Below, one piece after another: positions 1-8,524 of a stretch of DNA of 37,216 nucleotides. The notes under the pieces are model-generated. The model made no database searches. It had not been told where the DNA came from and saw only the letters and a list, made by a program, of their open reading frames with translations. Both the position numbers and the translations under genes were made by a program. How positions within the stretch are numbered: the stretch's first letter is position 1; each line of letters starts with the position of its first letter. The DNA comes from Cytophagales bacterium (GTDB lineage: Bacteria > Bacteroidota > Bacteroidia > Cytophagales > Bernardetiaceae), in the NCBI GenBank assembly GCA_013299045.1, contig JAAFJX010000033.1, positions 1 through 37,216 on the forward strand, given 5' to 3'.

Positions 1-243
1 ACATAAAATAACCAATACATACAGCTATCAAACATTACCCAAATAAAATACCTTCAAATTGACCAGATACCAATAGTAATAAACAATAAGTACATAATCC
101 CCGCTTTTCGGACTGCAAAAGTGGAGTATGTGATTGGTCTTTCCAAATAAAAAGGAATAATCTTCATAAAAAATTTTCTTTTTTATTTGTTCTGCAAAAC
201 GCTATTATTCTTAATAAACTGATAATTAATAATTTAGTTCTTA
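1..243. other. Intergenic sequence at the window's left edge
   Basis: 243 bp of AT-rich sequence after the ddl-like stop, with no frame or clear terminator. Nothing assignable. Confidence 0.3.
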
Positions 244-2133
244 CTATATCATATATTCTTTGCAGAGAATGTGGTCGTTATGCAGCAAAGTTTTGAGTTT
301 TTCGGCGGAAGGGGCTTTGGTTTCGCCCACCATATAGACTGCTTTTATCTTGCCTTGCAGGTGAAAATAGGTAACCTGCTGGGTGAGTGGATTAAACTCA
401 GGTGCGTATTTCTGCGTGATGCTTCTCGCTTTTTCTATTGTTTCTGCTATAGCTGGGTGCAAAGGTGCTTTTAGCGCGTCCATAACGTCTTGTAAGGTAG
501 GCTTCAAGAGATGCGAGATGGGTAGAATATGGAGGTCGGCCTGTTGGCTGTTGGGCATGAGCATAATAATAGGCTGCAAGTCTCGCGAGGTACATAAATT
601 GGTATAAATACGCCTAGCTGTGTCTAAAATATCGTTTTTGCTCAAGTTAAAACCCGTCATAATGATAGCCGACTTTGGTTTTATTCGGTTACGTTCGGCA
701 GCATTTTGGATTCTGGTATCCAAGTTACGAAGTTGTGTGAGCAAAAGATAGGGTTTCTTTCCTGTTTTGACGCGCTCTGCAAGTGACGTTCTTATTATAT
801 AGGTGAGGAACTGCGTGGCATTGAGTCCAATTTCGGCAGCCTGTCTAAATATGAGCGAAGTAGGCGACATACCGGGTACGGTATTGGTATCTATCAGGAC
901 AATCTTTTTATCTTCGGTAAAAAAGCCATCAATACGCACACAAACGTTGTATTTGAAGTCCACAAATGCGCGGCGGCATATTGCTTGTATCTGCTCAATA
1001 TACTCTGTGGCTATGCCTATGGGTATTTTTTTGCTGCTGCCGCCTGGCTTGTATTTGGCATCAAAATCAAACCCTTCGCTGGTGTGCGAAATGATTTCGG
1101 TAGGCGGAAGCGCAACAGGTTTGCCGTATTCGTCTTGAATAACACCACAGGAGAACTCTTTTCCGTTCAGAAAAGCCTCAAAGAGGACGAGTTCTTCGCT
1201 ATCAAAAGAGGTTAGCGTGGCGCTTTGTTCAGCATAAGTAAAGTAGTCGTCAAGTTTTTGTATCAGTTCGTAGGGACGGTAACATATTACATCGCCTAAA
1301 TCTCCGGCCAGCAGAGATTCGTCCGAAAAAATAACAGGCAGGCCAATTCCCTTATCCAAGTCAATCAAATCTCGGACATACTGTTCTTTGTCTGCCTGTG
1401 AAAAACTGCTCCAGAGAGTTTTTTCTACAGAAATAGAAAACAAGGCTTTATTCATAGAGCGCTTGAACACTTCTAAGTCGTTTTGCTTAACAATGCTGAC
1501 TCCAATAGAAGAGCCTTGATAAGGTGCTTTAACCACAAAGGGAAAACCTAAGTCTTTTTTGAGGTTTTCAAACAAGATTTTCTTGTCGCTTCTCAAGTAA
1601 TCCTTTTTGAGAATGGCCTTATGGCGGCCTGGGTCTAGCCCCATCATAGTCAGGAACTGCTTTTGCACGTATTTGTCTATGCCCATGGCCGAACCAAGTA
1701 TGCCACTGCCCGAAAATGGAATATTGTACCATTCCAACAAGCCCTGTAAGCTGCCGTCTTCACCATAAGGGCCATGAAGCAAGATAAATCCAAAATCAAA
1801 GTATTTTTTAAAGTCAGTAGGGCGTATGAGATGGCCAATTTTTGAAGCCATGAGTGCGAGTTGCTCGTCTGTAAGTACTTTAATAGACTCTACATATATA
1901 TTAAAGCCTTGCAGAACGCTGTCCGTATTGGTTTTTGGCGGATAAAAATCGCGTATTTGAGATTCTTTTAGGAAGCGCTCGTCTAACAGAATAAAATTGC
2001 CGTGGCTATCAACGAAAATAGGAACAGGCTCAAATAAAGTTGTATCTATAGATTCGAAGAAGGTGCGAGCCCCTGCAAAGGAAATTTCGCGTTCGCGGGA
2101 CTGCCCACCAAAAAATACACCTACGCGCATCAT
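244..2133 (-). CDS. ddl: D-alanine--D-alanine ligase-like ATP-grasp protein with C-terminal extension
   Basis: ATP-dependent ligase that would join two D-alanines for peptidoglycan in the cytoplasm. The 629-residue protein has the Ddl N-terminal signature (GVFFGGQSREREIS, residues 5-18), HGPYGEDGSLQG (120-131), the ATP-binding loop VKAPYQGSSIGV (201-212) and the metal-binding end RIDGFF...DTNTVPGM (400-422). It is much longer than ordinary Ddl (about 300-370 aa): an insert of roughly 85 residues follows the ATP loop (about 225-310), and some 170 residues (460-629) of unknown role follow the ATP-grasp core. The usual Mg-ligand Glu in ExNT is Asp415; Asp402 and Asn417 are kept. Two Met codons stand in tandem at the start (2133 and 2130). 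A -7 element lies just upstream. The ATP-grasp family is certain; D-Ala-D-Ala specificity is inferred. Confidence 0.88.
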   Translation of the reverse strand: MMRVGVFFGGQSREREISFAGARTFFESIDTTLFEPVPIFVDSHGNFILLDERFLKESQIRDFYPPKTNTDSVLQGFNIYVESIKVLTDEQLALMASKIGHLIRPTDFKKYFDFGFILLHGPYGEDGSLQGLLEWYNIPFSGSGILGSAMGIDKYVQKQFLTMMGLDPGRHKAILKKDYLRSDKKILFENLKKDLGFPFVVKAPYQGSSIGVSIVKQNDLEVFKRSMNKALFSISVEKTLWSSFSQADKEQYVRDLIDLDKGIGLPVIFSDESLLAGDLGDVICYRPYELIQKLDDYFTYAEQSATLTSFDSEELVLFEAFLNGKEFSCGVIQDEYGKPVALPPTEIISHTSEGFDFDAKYKPGGSSKKIPIGIATEYIEQIQAICRRAFVDFKYNVCVRIDGFFTEDKKIVLIDTNTVPGMSPTSLIFRQAAEIGLNATQFLTYIIRTSLAERVKTGKKPYLLLTQLRNLDTRIQNAAERNRIKPKSAIIMTGFNLSKNDILDTARRIYTNLCTSRDLQPIIMLMPNSQQADLHILPISHLLKPTLQDVMDALKAPLHPAIAETIEKARSITQKYAPEFNPLTQQVTYFHLQGKIKAVYMVGETKAPSAEKLKTLLHNDHILCKEYMI

Positions 2134-2159
2134 ATTTTTGTCGCTATCTAGTTTAAAAA

Positions 2160-2167
2160 CAAAGGTA
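2160..2167 (-). promoter_or_regulatory. Bacteroidota -7 element for the ddl-like gene
   Basis: The minus strand reads TACCTTTG, an exact TAnnTTTG match, about 27 nt before the start codon. No clear -33 TTG is seen at the expected distance. Confidence 0.45.
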
Positions 2168-2338
2168 TGGAAAGTAATTTACAGTTGAATAGGCTTAGAA
2201 ACTGCAAATTGTTGCAAATTAAGGAATTTATCAAATATGTTAGACAAAAAAAGCTATTCTAACCTTCTATATTTTTACCTTAGCAGAGTTTACTGTTCGT
2301 TTTCTGGCATTATAACACAATATAATACCTTTCTTGGC

Positions 2339-2367
2339 TTTGCGTATCAAAAAAGCGCTTAACTTTG
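2339..2367 (+). promoter_or_regulatory. Promoter for the DUF288-like glycosyltransferase
   Basis: TTTG at 2339-2342, then 17 nt, then TAACTTTG at 2360-2367 matches the Bacteroidota -33/-7 layout. It lies inside the TTG-initiated extension of the reading frame (from 2334), so the ATG at 2418 is the better start. Confidence 0.55.
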
Positions 2368-2417
2368 TGCGTTGTTCATTCCTTGTATTTCTAAAGCTCA
2401 TTTCGTTCATTTATTTT

Positions 2418-3443
2418 ATGCCTCTAGCTCAACAAGAAACAAAGCGCTCTTTAGTTATTACGTCCATTGCCGCAGACAATCATCCCGTTCTCAAGCATTA
2501 TGCCTCAGAATGTTCCTCAAAAGGTATTGACTTTATTGTGATGGGCGATGTTATTTCGCCCAATAACTTTCAATTAGAAGGCTGCCAGTTTTATAGCATC
2601 GCGCAGCAAGAGGCCTTACCTTACACGCTAAGTGCTATCTTGCCCAAGAGGCATTATGCGCGCAAGAATTTGGGGTATTTGGAAGCTATCCGACAGGGCG
2701 CAACGCTGATACAGGAAACAGACGACGATAACTGGCCGCTTGCTGATTTTTGGGCGGAAAAAACAGCAAAAGTAGAGGCAAAATCGCTTTATGCACAAGA
2801 TTGGGTGAACCTCTACAATTATTTTTCGGCAGAAAAAACATGGGCACGCGGTTTTCCGCTTGAGCGCATACACAGCAGCCCAAACCCAGAAATGGGTGTT
2901 TTAGAAAATCATTATTGCCCTATACAACAAGGCTTAGCAGACGAAAACCCAGATGTGGACGCTGTGTATCGCTTGACGGCCAAGTTGCCTATCTTTTTTG
3001 AAAAAAATATACGCATAGCAGCGGGCAAAGGGCTTTTGCACCCGTTTAATAGCCAAAACACAGTCTGGTTTCCTGAAGCCTACTCGCTGCTCTATTTGCC
3101 CTCTTATTGCAGTTTCCGCATGACTGATATTTGGCGCAGTTATGTTGCTTTGCGCATTGCTTATGCCAACGGTTGGCATATTTTGTTCGAGTCGCCCTCG
3201 GTTTGGCAGGAGCGCAATGCCCACAATTTGTTGCGCGACTTCAAAGATGAAGTAGAAGGTTATTTGCACAATGCCAAAATTTGCGAAACGCTTTTTGCTT
3301 TGAGCCTGAAAGCTGGTGCGGCGCATTTGGCCGACAATCTTTTGCTTTGTTATGAGGCTTTCATTCGTTTGAACTTGGTTGATGCCAAAGAAATACAGCT
3401 CATTGAAGCATGGAATGCCGATTTGATAAAACTGACTCACTAA
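2418..3443 (+). CDS. STELLO/DUF288-like glycosyltransferase
   Basis: A 341-residue soluble protein resembling the DUF288 (STELLO) family, whose eukaryotic members are glycosyltransferase-like proteins of polysaccharide assembly. The match rests on the block RKNLGYLEAIRQGA followed by ETDDDNWP, roughly residues 95-122, an acidic DxD-type motif for metal and nucleotide sugar, and on an N-terminal Rossmann-like strand (SLVITSIAADNHPVLKHYA). No signal peptide or membrane segment is seen when the ATG at 2418 is used; the longer TTG frame from 2334 would add a hydrophobic stretch, but the promoter lies within it. It stands alone, convergent with hsdR. The product is probably a cell-surface or secreted glycan; substrate unknown. 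Family assignment is from remembered motifs, not a search. Confidence 0.72.
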   Translation: MPLAQQETKRSLVITSIAADNHPVLKHYASECSSKGIDFIVMGDVISPNNFQLEGCQFYSIAQQEALPYTLSAILPKRHYARKNLGYLEAIRQGATLIQETDDDNWPLADFWAEKTAKVEAKSLYAQDWVNLYNYFSAEKTWARGFPLERIHSSPNPEMGVLENHYCPIQQGLADENPDVDAVYRLTAKLPIFFEKNIRIAAGKGLLHPFNSQNTVWFPEAYSLLYLPSYCSFRMTDIWRSYVALRIAYANGWHILFESPSVWQERNAHNLLRDFKDEVEGYLHNAKICETLFALSLKAGAAHLADNLLLCYEAFIRLNLVDAKEIQLIEAWNADLIKLTH

Positions 3444-3490
3444 AATCCTGATGCTTTTTTCGGTCTGCCTGTTTTTTTAGCGCTGACTTG

Positions 3491-6400
3491 CTACTCGGTC
3501 GGTTTGTTATTTATAAAGTCCTCTGCTAACATTTTTGCTTGTGCGATGACTGTGTCCACCGCTCTTTCTTGAAGGTCTGGCGGATAACCGTGTAGTCTTA
3601 AAATTCGCCTTATGTTTCGTCTCAATGCCGATTGTACACTTTCTTTAATTGTCCAATCTATTGTTGTGCTGTTGCGAACTGTTTTTAAAAGTTCTTGTGC
3701 AATGTGTTTTAAAATATCATCGCCCAATATTTTTACTGCACTATCATTTACTTCCAATGCGGTGTAAAATGCATACTCTCTATAATCCAAACCTAAATCA
3801 TCGCCTTTTTTATTGGCATCTCTTATTTCTTTACTTAGTGGTATTAAATATTTCTCTATAAACTCTACACTATCTATTTGTCCATTATGATAGCGTTGTA
3901 TAGCATCTTCTAATTTTTCTGAAAAGGATTTGCTTTGTACTAAATTGTATTTCGATTTTCGTTTTAATTCTTCTCTCAAAAGTTTTTTTAGCAATTCTAC
4001 AGCAAGGTTTTTTTGTTCCATTCCTTGCACTTCTTTCATAAATACATCGTCCAGAATACCAATATTTGGTTTTTTTATTCCTGCGGCATCAAAAATATCT
4101 ACTACGGTGTCGCTGACTATTGCTGCGCTTACTATTTGTTTTATGGCTAAATCTATTTCAGCATTTGTTTTGCCACCACCTTCTATTCTTGTTCTTTCAT
4201 CAAATTTAATGAGCCTTGCCCTTATGGCTTGAAACAGGGCAATATCATCTTTTATAGCATCTATTCGTTCGTGGGTAGCAACCAATGCATAGGCTTTTAA
4301 TAGCTTGGCGGTGGTGTCTATAAAGTTTTCTTTGCCGCTTTCTTGACTAATAATATAATCTTGAATAATGCCTATATACCTAAGTTTTTCTTCAGGTTTT
4401 AGGCTAAAAAACTTTTTCCAATCAAAATATTTTAATTGATATTGAATGCCTTCGTAAAATTCTAAACATTTGGCTACTGCCAATTCATCATCAAGTGTTG
4501 GTTTGCCCTCGCCACCACTTAGGGTATATTCTACTAATGCTTCTTGTAAATACTGTGCTAATCCAAAATAATCTACTATTAATCCGCCTTCTTTAGCATT
4601 ATTAAATACTCTGTTTACTCTTGCTATTGCTTGCATTAGATTTGCACCCTGCATTGGCTTATCGGTGTACATGGTATGCAGTACAGGTGCATCAAAACCT
4701 GTGAGCCACATATCTCTAACGATTACAATTTTTAGTTCATCTTTCTCATCTTTTAGCCTTTCACCTATGGCTTTTCTTTTTTCTTTGCTTCTTAAATGAG
4801 GCTGATACCCTTCTTCATCGGCACTAGAACCTGTCATAATTATTTTTATAGCACCCTTAGCATCGTCATCGCTATGCCAATGTGGTCTTAATGCAATTAT
4901 TTCATTATATAAATCAACGCAAATACGCCTGCTCATACACACAAACATTGCTTTGCCTTCTATTATACTTGTTCGTTTTTCAAAATGAGTAATAAAATCT
5001 TGGGCTACTTTTTGCAATCGGCTTTTGCTGCCTATTACTGCCTCAACACTGCTCCATCTCGACTTCATTTTTTGAGCCACACTCAATTCTTCGGCTTCGG
5101 TAAGCTCTTCTATTTTGTTGTCTAGTTGTAGTTTTTTTTGTTCTTCAATATTGATTTTGGCTACTCTGCTTTCGTAATAAATGGGTACAGTAGCACCATC
5201 TAAAACGGCTTGCTGTATGTCATATACATCTATATACTCTCCAAAAATGGCTTTGGTGCTTTTGTCTTTACTATCAACGGGTGTGCCCGTAAAGCCTATA
5301 TATGAAGCATTGGGCAAGCTTTCTCGTAGTCTTCTAGCAAAACCATCTAACAAGCCGTATTGGCTACGGTGGGCCTCATCGGCTATTACTATAATATTAT
5401 CTCTATGGCTTATTACCTTTGCCTTTTCGCCTATATATTTTACTTTGGGTTCAGTTACTATTCCTGCCTCTGTAGTTTCTACTTCATCATCGTTTTCTAA
5501 ACCAAATTTTTGAATGGTTGTAAATACAATGCCACCCGAAACTACATTTAACAGTTCCTGTAAATGTGTGCGGCTATCGGCTTGCTTGGGTAGTTGCCTT
5601 AATAATTGATTGCAATTTTTAAAGGTTTCAAACAGTTGGTCGTCTAGGTCATTTCTATCAGTAAGTATTAGCAAGGTTGGGTTTTGCATTTGTACATTGG
5701 TAATAAGCATCCCTGCATAAAAAACCATACTTAGGCTTTTTCCACTGCCTTGGGTGTGCCATATTACCCCTGCTTTTTTATCGCCTGCTATTTGGGAAGA
5801 TTGCAATGTAGTTGCCACCGCTTTATTTACTGCATAATATTGATGGTATTGGGCTACTTTTTTGATTGTTATTTTTTCTGTTTTTTCATACACTATAAAA
5901 TTTTGTATGGCATTAAGCAAGGTGTTTTTGTTGCATAAACCTTTTAGCAAAAATTCCATTTGCAAGTCGTGGGTATTTTCTATGCTTATGCCATCTATGC
6001 TTTTCCAAGGTTTATAATATTTAAAACTGCTGCTAATAGTGCCATAGGCTGCACTCCACCCATCGCTTATAATATTTATGGCATTGTAGGTAAATAGACT
6101 TGGTATGGCGTTTTGATAGGTTTGTATTTGATTAAAAGCACTGTCCAAATCGGCCAATTCGCTCACTGCATTTTTTAATTCAATTACCACCAAAGGCAAA
6201 CCATTAACGAATAAAATAATATCGGGTCGTTTGTTTTGATTGCCTTCTATAATGGTGAATTGATTGATTGCCAAAAATTCGTTGTTTTCTGCATTGGCAA
6301 AGTCAACGATATACACTTTTTCGCCTCTTATGCCATCGGCTGTGCGTACTTCTACATCTACACCTTCGGTTAGGTATTTATGAAAAGTTTCGTTGTTGAT

Positions 6401-6649
6401 TAAAGCGTTTGGGCTTTCGGTACGCAATACTTTTTTGAGTGCATCTTCTTTAGCATCTTGGGTAATGGTTGGGTTGAGTTTGTCAATAGCATCACGCAAA
6501 CGGGTAGCCAAAACTACATCGGTATATTGCCTTTCGGGGTGTTCGCCATCAGGTGAAAGGGTAGTACCCAAAATATAGGAATACCCTAAATTTTGAAGAT
6601 AAGAAAGGGCAATTGCCTCTATTTCGTTTTCGGTAATGCTGTTTTTCAT
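3491..6649 (-). CDS. hsdR: Type I restriction enzyme R subunit HsdR
   Basis: Motor and nuclease subunit of a type I restriction system: it translocates DNA with ATP and cuts at a distance when bound to HsdM/HsdS. The 1052 residues show the PD-(D/E)xK nuclease site RPD...ELK (141-159), a Walker A motif HTQGSGKS (298-305), the helicase Asp-box DEAH (424-427), motif III TGTP (454-457) and motif VI QAIARVNR near residue 690. Full length for the family, with no frameshift. It is the last gene of the operon hsdM-RAYT-hsdS-GxxExxY-hsdR. A copy of the GTCTGAATC repeat begins directly upstream of its ATG, so the start region is repeat-derived. The gene appears more AT-rich than the housekeeping genes, in keeping with a mobile defence island. 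Confidence 0.96.
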   Translation of the reverse strand: MKNSITENEIEAIALSYLQNLGYSYILGTTLSPDGEHPERQYTDVVLATRLRDAIDKLNPTITQDAKEDALKKVLRTESPNALINNETFHKYLTEGVDVEVRTADGIRGEKVYIVDFANAENNEFLAINQFTIIEGNQNKRPDIILFVNGLPLVVIELKNAVSELADLDSAFNQIQTYQNAIPSLFTYNAINIISDGWSAAYGTISSSFKYYKPWKSIDGISIENTHDLQMEFLLKGLCNKNTLLNAIQNFIVYEKTEKITIKKVAQYHQYYAVNKAVATTLQSSQIAGDKKAGVIWHTQGSGKSLSMVFYAGMLITNVQMQNPTLLILTDRNDLDDQLFETFKNCNQLLRQLPKQADSRTHLQELLNVVSGGIVFTTIQKFGLENDDEVETTEAGIVTEPKVKYIGEKAKVISHRDNIIVIADEAHRSQYGLLDGFARRLRESLPNASYIGFTGTPVDSKDKSTKAIFGEYIDVYDIQQAVLDGATVPIYYESRVAKINIEEQKKLQLDNKIEELTEAEELSVAQKMKSRWSSVEAVIGSKSRLQKVAQDFITHFEKRTSIIEGKAMFVCMSRRICVDLYNEIIALRPHWHSDDDAKGAIKIIMTGSSADEEGYQPHLRSKEKRKAIGERLKDEKDELKIVIVRDMWLTGFDAPVLHTMYTDKPMQGANLMQAIARVNRVFNNAKEGGLIVDYFGLAQYLQEALVEYTLSGGEGKPTLDDELAVAKCLEFYEGIQYQLKYFDWKKFFSLKPEEKLRYIGIIQDYIISQESGKENFIDTTAKLLKAYALVATHERIDAIKDDIALFQAIRARLIKFDERTRIEGGGKTNAEIDLAIKQIVSAAIVSDTVVDIFDAAGIKKPNIGILDDVFMKEVQGMEQKNLAVELLKKLLREELKRKSKYNLVQSKSFSEKLEDAIQRYHNGQIDSVEFIEKYLIPLSKEIRDANKKGDDLGLDYREYAFYTALEVNDSAVKILGDDILKHIAQELLKTVRNSTTIDWTIKESVQSALRRNIRRILRLHGYPPDLQERAVDTVIAQAKMLAEDFINNKPTE

Positions 6650-6694
6650 TTGTCTGAATCTTGATTTACTTGATTTGAGGATTTACAGGATTTG
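6650..6694 (+). repeat. GTCTGAATC repeat, copy A
   Basis: Starts TTGTCTGAATC and contains the GGATTTACAGGATTTG tail shared with the other copies. It fills the hsdR/GxxExxY junction and encodes the last residues and stop of the GxxExxY gene on the opposite strand. Confidence 0.6.
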
Positions 6695-7061
6695 TTTTTG
6701 AATTAAAAACCTTTTTATACTGCAAACTTGTTGCTCCAAAATTTATTAAAAGCCCAATGTCAAAACCATAAGCAACCACATAGTTTTTGGCTTGTGCCAA
6801 ATGCACATCTTCTAAATTTATTAAGGCTTTTAACTCTACAATTATTTTATTTTCTACTACAAAGTCTGCTCGTCTTGTTCCAACTTCTATTCCATTGTAA
6901 TAGATTGTATGTTCCTGTTCTCTTGTAAAACCCAAACCTACATTTCCTAATTCTATGGCAAGACACCTTTGATAAATCACTTCTTGAAAGCCATTGCCTA
7001 ATGTATTATGCACTTTCATAGCACATCCTATTATTTTATAAGTCAATTCATCTTTTATCAT
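6666..7061 (-). CDS. GxxExxY family protein (PD-(D/E)xK-like fold)
   Basis: A 131-residue protein of the GxxExxY family, recognised by LGNGFQEVIYQ (residues 21-31, containing G-x-x-E-x-x-Y) followed by EQEHTIYYNG and RADFVVENKIIVELKA, which resembles a PD-(D/E)xK nuclease core (D-x(n)-E-x-K). The family is widespread and of unknown biochemical role; several members have been reported next to nucleases or sugar genes. Here it lies between hsdS and hsdR in the same direction, with gaps of about 110 and 16 bp, so it is probably co-transcribed and may be an accessory to the restriction system. The last dozen residues (NSKTNPVNPQIK) come from repeat copy A and are probably not part of the fold. 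Family confident; function not known. Confidence 0.85.
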   Translation of the reverse strand: MIKDELTYKIIGCAMKVHNTLGNGFQEVIYQRCLAIELGNVGLGFTREQEHTIYYNGIEVGTRRADFVVENKIIVELKALINLEDVHLAQAKNYVVAYGFDIGLLINFGATSLQYKKVFNSKTNPVNPQIK

Positions 7062-7063
7062 AA

Positions 7064-7109
7064 TTGTCTGAATCAGAATTTACTGAATTTTAAAATTAAC
7101 AGAATTTTG
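7064..7109 (+). repeat. GTCTGAATC repeat, copy B
   Basis: TTGTCTGAATCAGAATTT at its left end, then ACAGAATTTTG at the right, in the gap between the GxxExxY and hsdS genes. Same orientation as copies A and D1. Confidence 0.6.
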
Positions 7110-7160
7110 TTAATGCAGTTTGTTAGATTGGATTGTTTTTTCTTGATATTTCTATTCATT

Positions 7161-7200
7161 TTGTTTATTCTTTAATCCTGAAAATCCTGATTCAGACTTA
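7161..7200 (-). repeat. GTCTGAATC repeat, copy C (inverted)
   Basis: The minus strand reads AAGTCTGAATCAGGATTTTC and onward. It encodes the last residues of HsdS (SLNQDFQD) and its stop codon. Opposite orientation to copies A, B and D1. Confidence 0.6.
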
Positions 7201-8410
7201 TTTTTCCACTCATCAACTTGGGTAATAAAGTATCACGGGTTTGGGTTAAGGTTTGGATTTGAAGTGAATTATATTTTATCTTTTCGAAAAGAGGTGTTAC
7301 AATTTCTTCAAACTGTTGAACTATATCTTCGTTTCCAATGCAAATATTCAAATCCATGATGTGTCTTGGATAAATATGTGGTTGTGCACTACCTTCTTGA
7401 CTATCGTAAATATTCTTTTGGTTTGATTTTAAAAAAACATAGCAGTAATGAACAAATGGAAAAATGGAACTATCAATGAAGCAAGAATCTGCCGACCAAA
7501 CAGGCATTTGATAAAGTCTTACAAATCCTGCATTTGCTCCTGAACTACTAATTGTAATGACAGGTTCTTTTGTATTAGATTCATTATGATAACAAGAAGG
7601 TTCTAAACCGCCTGCAACAACTGGAAATATTCCTTCAATAGCTTCCGCTTTTGTTATATTTCTGCCTCTTTTAGGCTGTAAAATTTCCCCTACTTTCCCC
7701 ATTTTCCAACCCTTTGGCAACTTGTCTGAATCAGAATTTTCAGAATTTAAGGATTTACAGAATTTTGTATTTATTTGATTATTTTGTTCATTCTTTAATT
7801 CTGTAAATCCTGATTCTGACGATTTTGGAAAGTTGAAATCCACAAACCATTCTTTAAACAATGCTTGTGCCATTGCTTCAAGGGTTTGGTTCATTTGTAG
7901 GTTGAGTTCTATTTTGTCGTCAAGCGAAGTAAGGATTTGGGCGATTTGGGTTTGGGTGGGAAGGTCGGGAATATCAACAGTAAAGTTTTGGAAAGTGCCT
8001 AAATTAATATTGTCTTGAACCGAACCAATAGAATGACTTTGTAAATTCCTTTTAGCAAATTGAAGTTGATATTCCATAAAATCAACATTGCAAACTTCTT
8101 TATTGGGAATAAAGCCAATTACACTATCAGGAAAACAAGCAGGATATTCCAAAATAGCTGTATCAGCAATATTTGCAGCAATGGTTATACAAATAGTTCC
8201 TTTATCCCAAAGTTTACTTTGTTTCAAGCCTTCTTCAGAATACGTCTGTGTATGTTTTGAAATTCTATGATTTGCAGCTTTAATATCTCCTGTTTGTATA
8301 AAAGGATATTTCCCCCCATACAAAAAAGCAGCATCTCTTGGTCTATGCTTTGATTTTCCTCTTGCAAGAACTCCTAATTCCCCCAACTTATATGTTTTCC
8401 ATTCACTCAT
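7172..8410 (-). CDS. hsdS: Type I restriction enzyme specificity subunit HsdS
   Basis: DNA-recognition subunit that sets the bipartite target of the methylase and nuclease. The 412 residues hold two target-recognition domains, each followed by a conserved helical spacer: TRD1 about 1-155 with spacer LPTQTQIAQILTSLDDKIEL and on to about 195; TRD2 from LPKGWKMGKV (about 235) with a second spacer ending TRDTLLPKLMSGKISL. The segment joining the halves (SSESGFTELKNEQNNQINTK and the following SLNSENSDSD) is encoded by two inverted copies of a dispersed repeat, and the C-terminal tail NQDFQD by a third. The gene is intact. It follows the RAYT gene, with a 114-bp gap holding two REPs. The specificity cannot be read from the sequence. 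Confidence 0.95.
   Translation of the reverse strand: MSEWKTYKLGELGVLARGKSKHRPRDAAFLYGGKYPFIQTGDIKAANHRISKHTQTYSEEGLKQSKLWDKGTICITIAANIADTAILEYPACFPDSVIGFIPNKEVCNVDFMEYQLQFAKRNLQSHSIGSVQDNINLGTFQNFTVDIPDLPTQTQIAQILTSLDDKIELNLQMNQTLEAMAQALFKEWFVDFNFPKSSESGFTELKNEQNNQINTKFCKSLNSENSDSDKLPKGWKMGKVGEILQPKRGRNITKAEAIEGIFPVVAGGLEPSCYHNESNTKEPVITISSSGANAGFVRLYQMPVWSADSCFIDSSIFPFVHYCYVFLKSNQKNIYDSQEGSAQPHIYPRHIMDLNICIGNEDIVQQFEEIVTPLFEKIKYNSLQIQTLTQTRDTLLPKLMSGKISLNQDFQD
7722..7767 (+). repeat. GTCTGAATC repeat, copy D1 inside hsdS
   Basis: Begins TTGTCTGAATCAGAATTTTC and ends ACAGAATTTTG. It lies in the inter-TRD linker of hsdS. Its GGATTTACAGAATT (7751-7764) is perfectly complementary to 7797-7810 in copy D2. 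Confidence 0.65.
7789..7826 (-). repeat. GTCTGAATC repeat, copy D2 inside hsdS (inverted)
   Basis: The minus strand reads GTCAGAATCAGGATTTACAG and onward. With D1 it makes an inverted repeat with a 14-bp perfect stem and a 32-nt loop in the middle of hsdS. Confidence 0.65.
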
Positions 8411-8444
8411 AATTTATTTTGATTTGGGTTTACGGTTGGCGAAC

Positions 8445-8470
8445 GTTGGGTCGAACCTGCGTGTTCGCCC
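8445..8470 (+). repeat. REP element 1 (degenerate)
   Basis: Head GTTG, arm GGTCGAAC, loop CTGCGT, arm GTTCGCCC: two changes from the head-arm consensus of the other copies. It lies in the gap between the RAYT and hsdS genes and faces REP 2, a BIME-like inverted pair. Confidence 0.7.
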
Positions 8471-8494
8471 TTTTCTATGTCTTTTGGATAAATT

Positions 8495-8520
8495 GGGCAG
8501 ACACGCAGGTCTGCCCCTAC
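8495..8520 (-). repeat. REP element 2
   Basis: On the minus strand: head GTAG, arm GGGCAGAC, loop CTGCGT, arm GTCTGCCC, a perfect 8-bp stem. It ends 4 bp from the RAYT stop codon. Confidence 0.85.
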
Positions 8521-8524
8521 AGAT

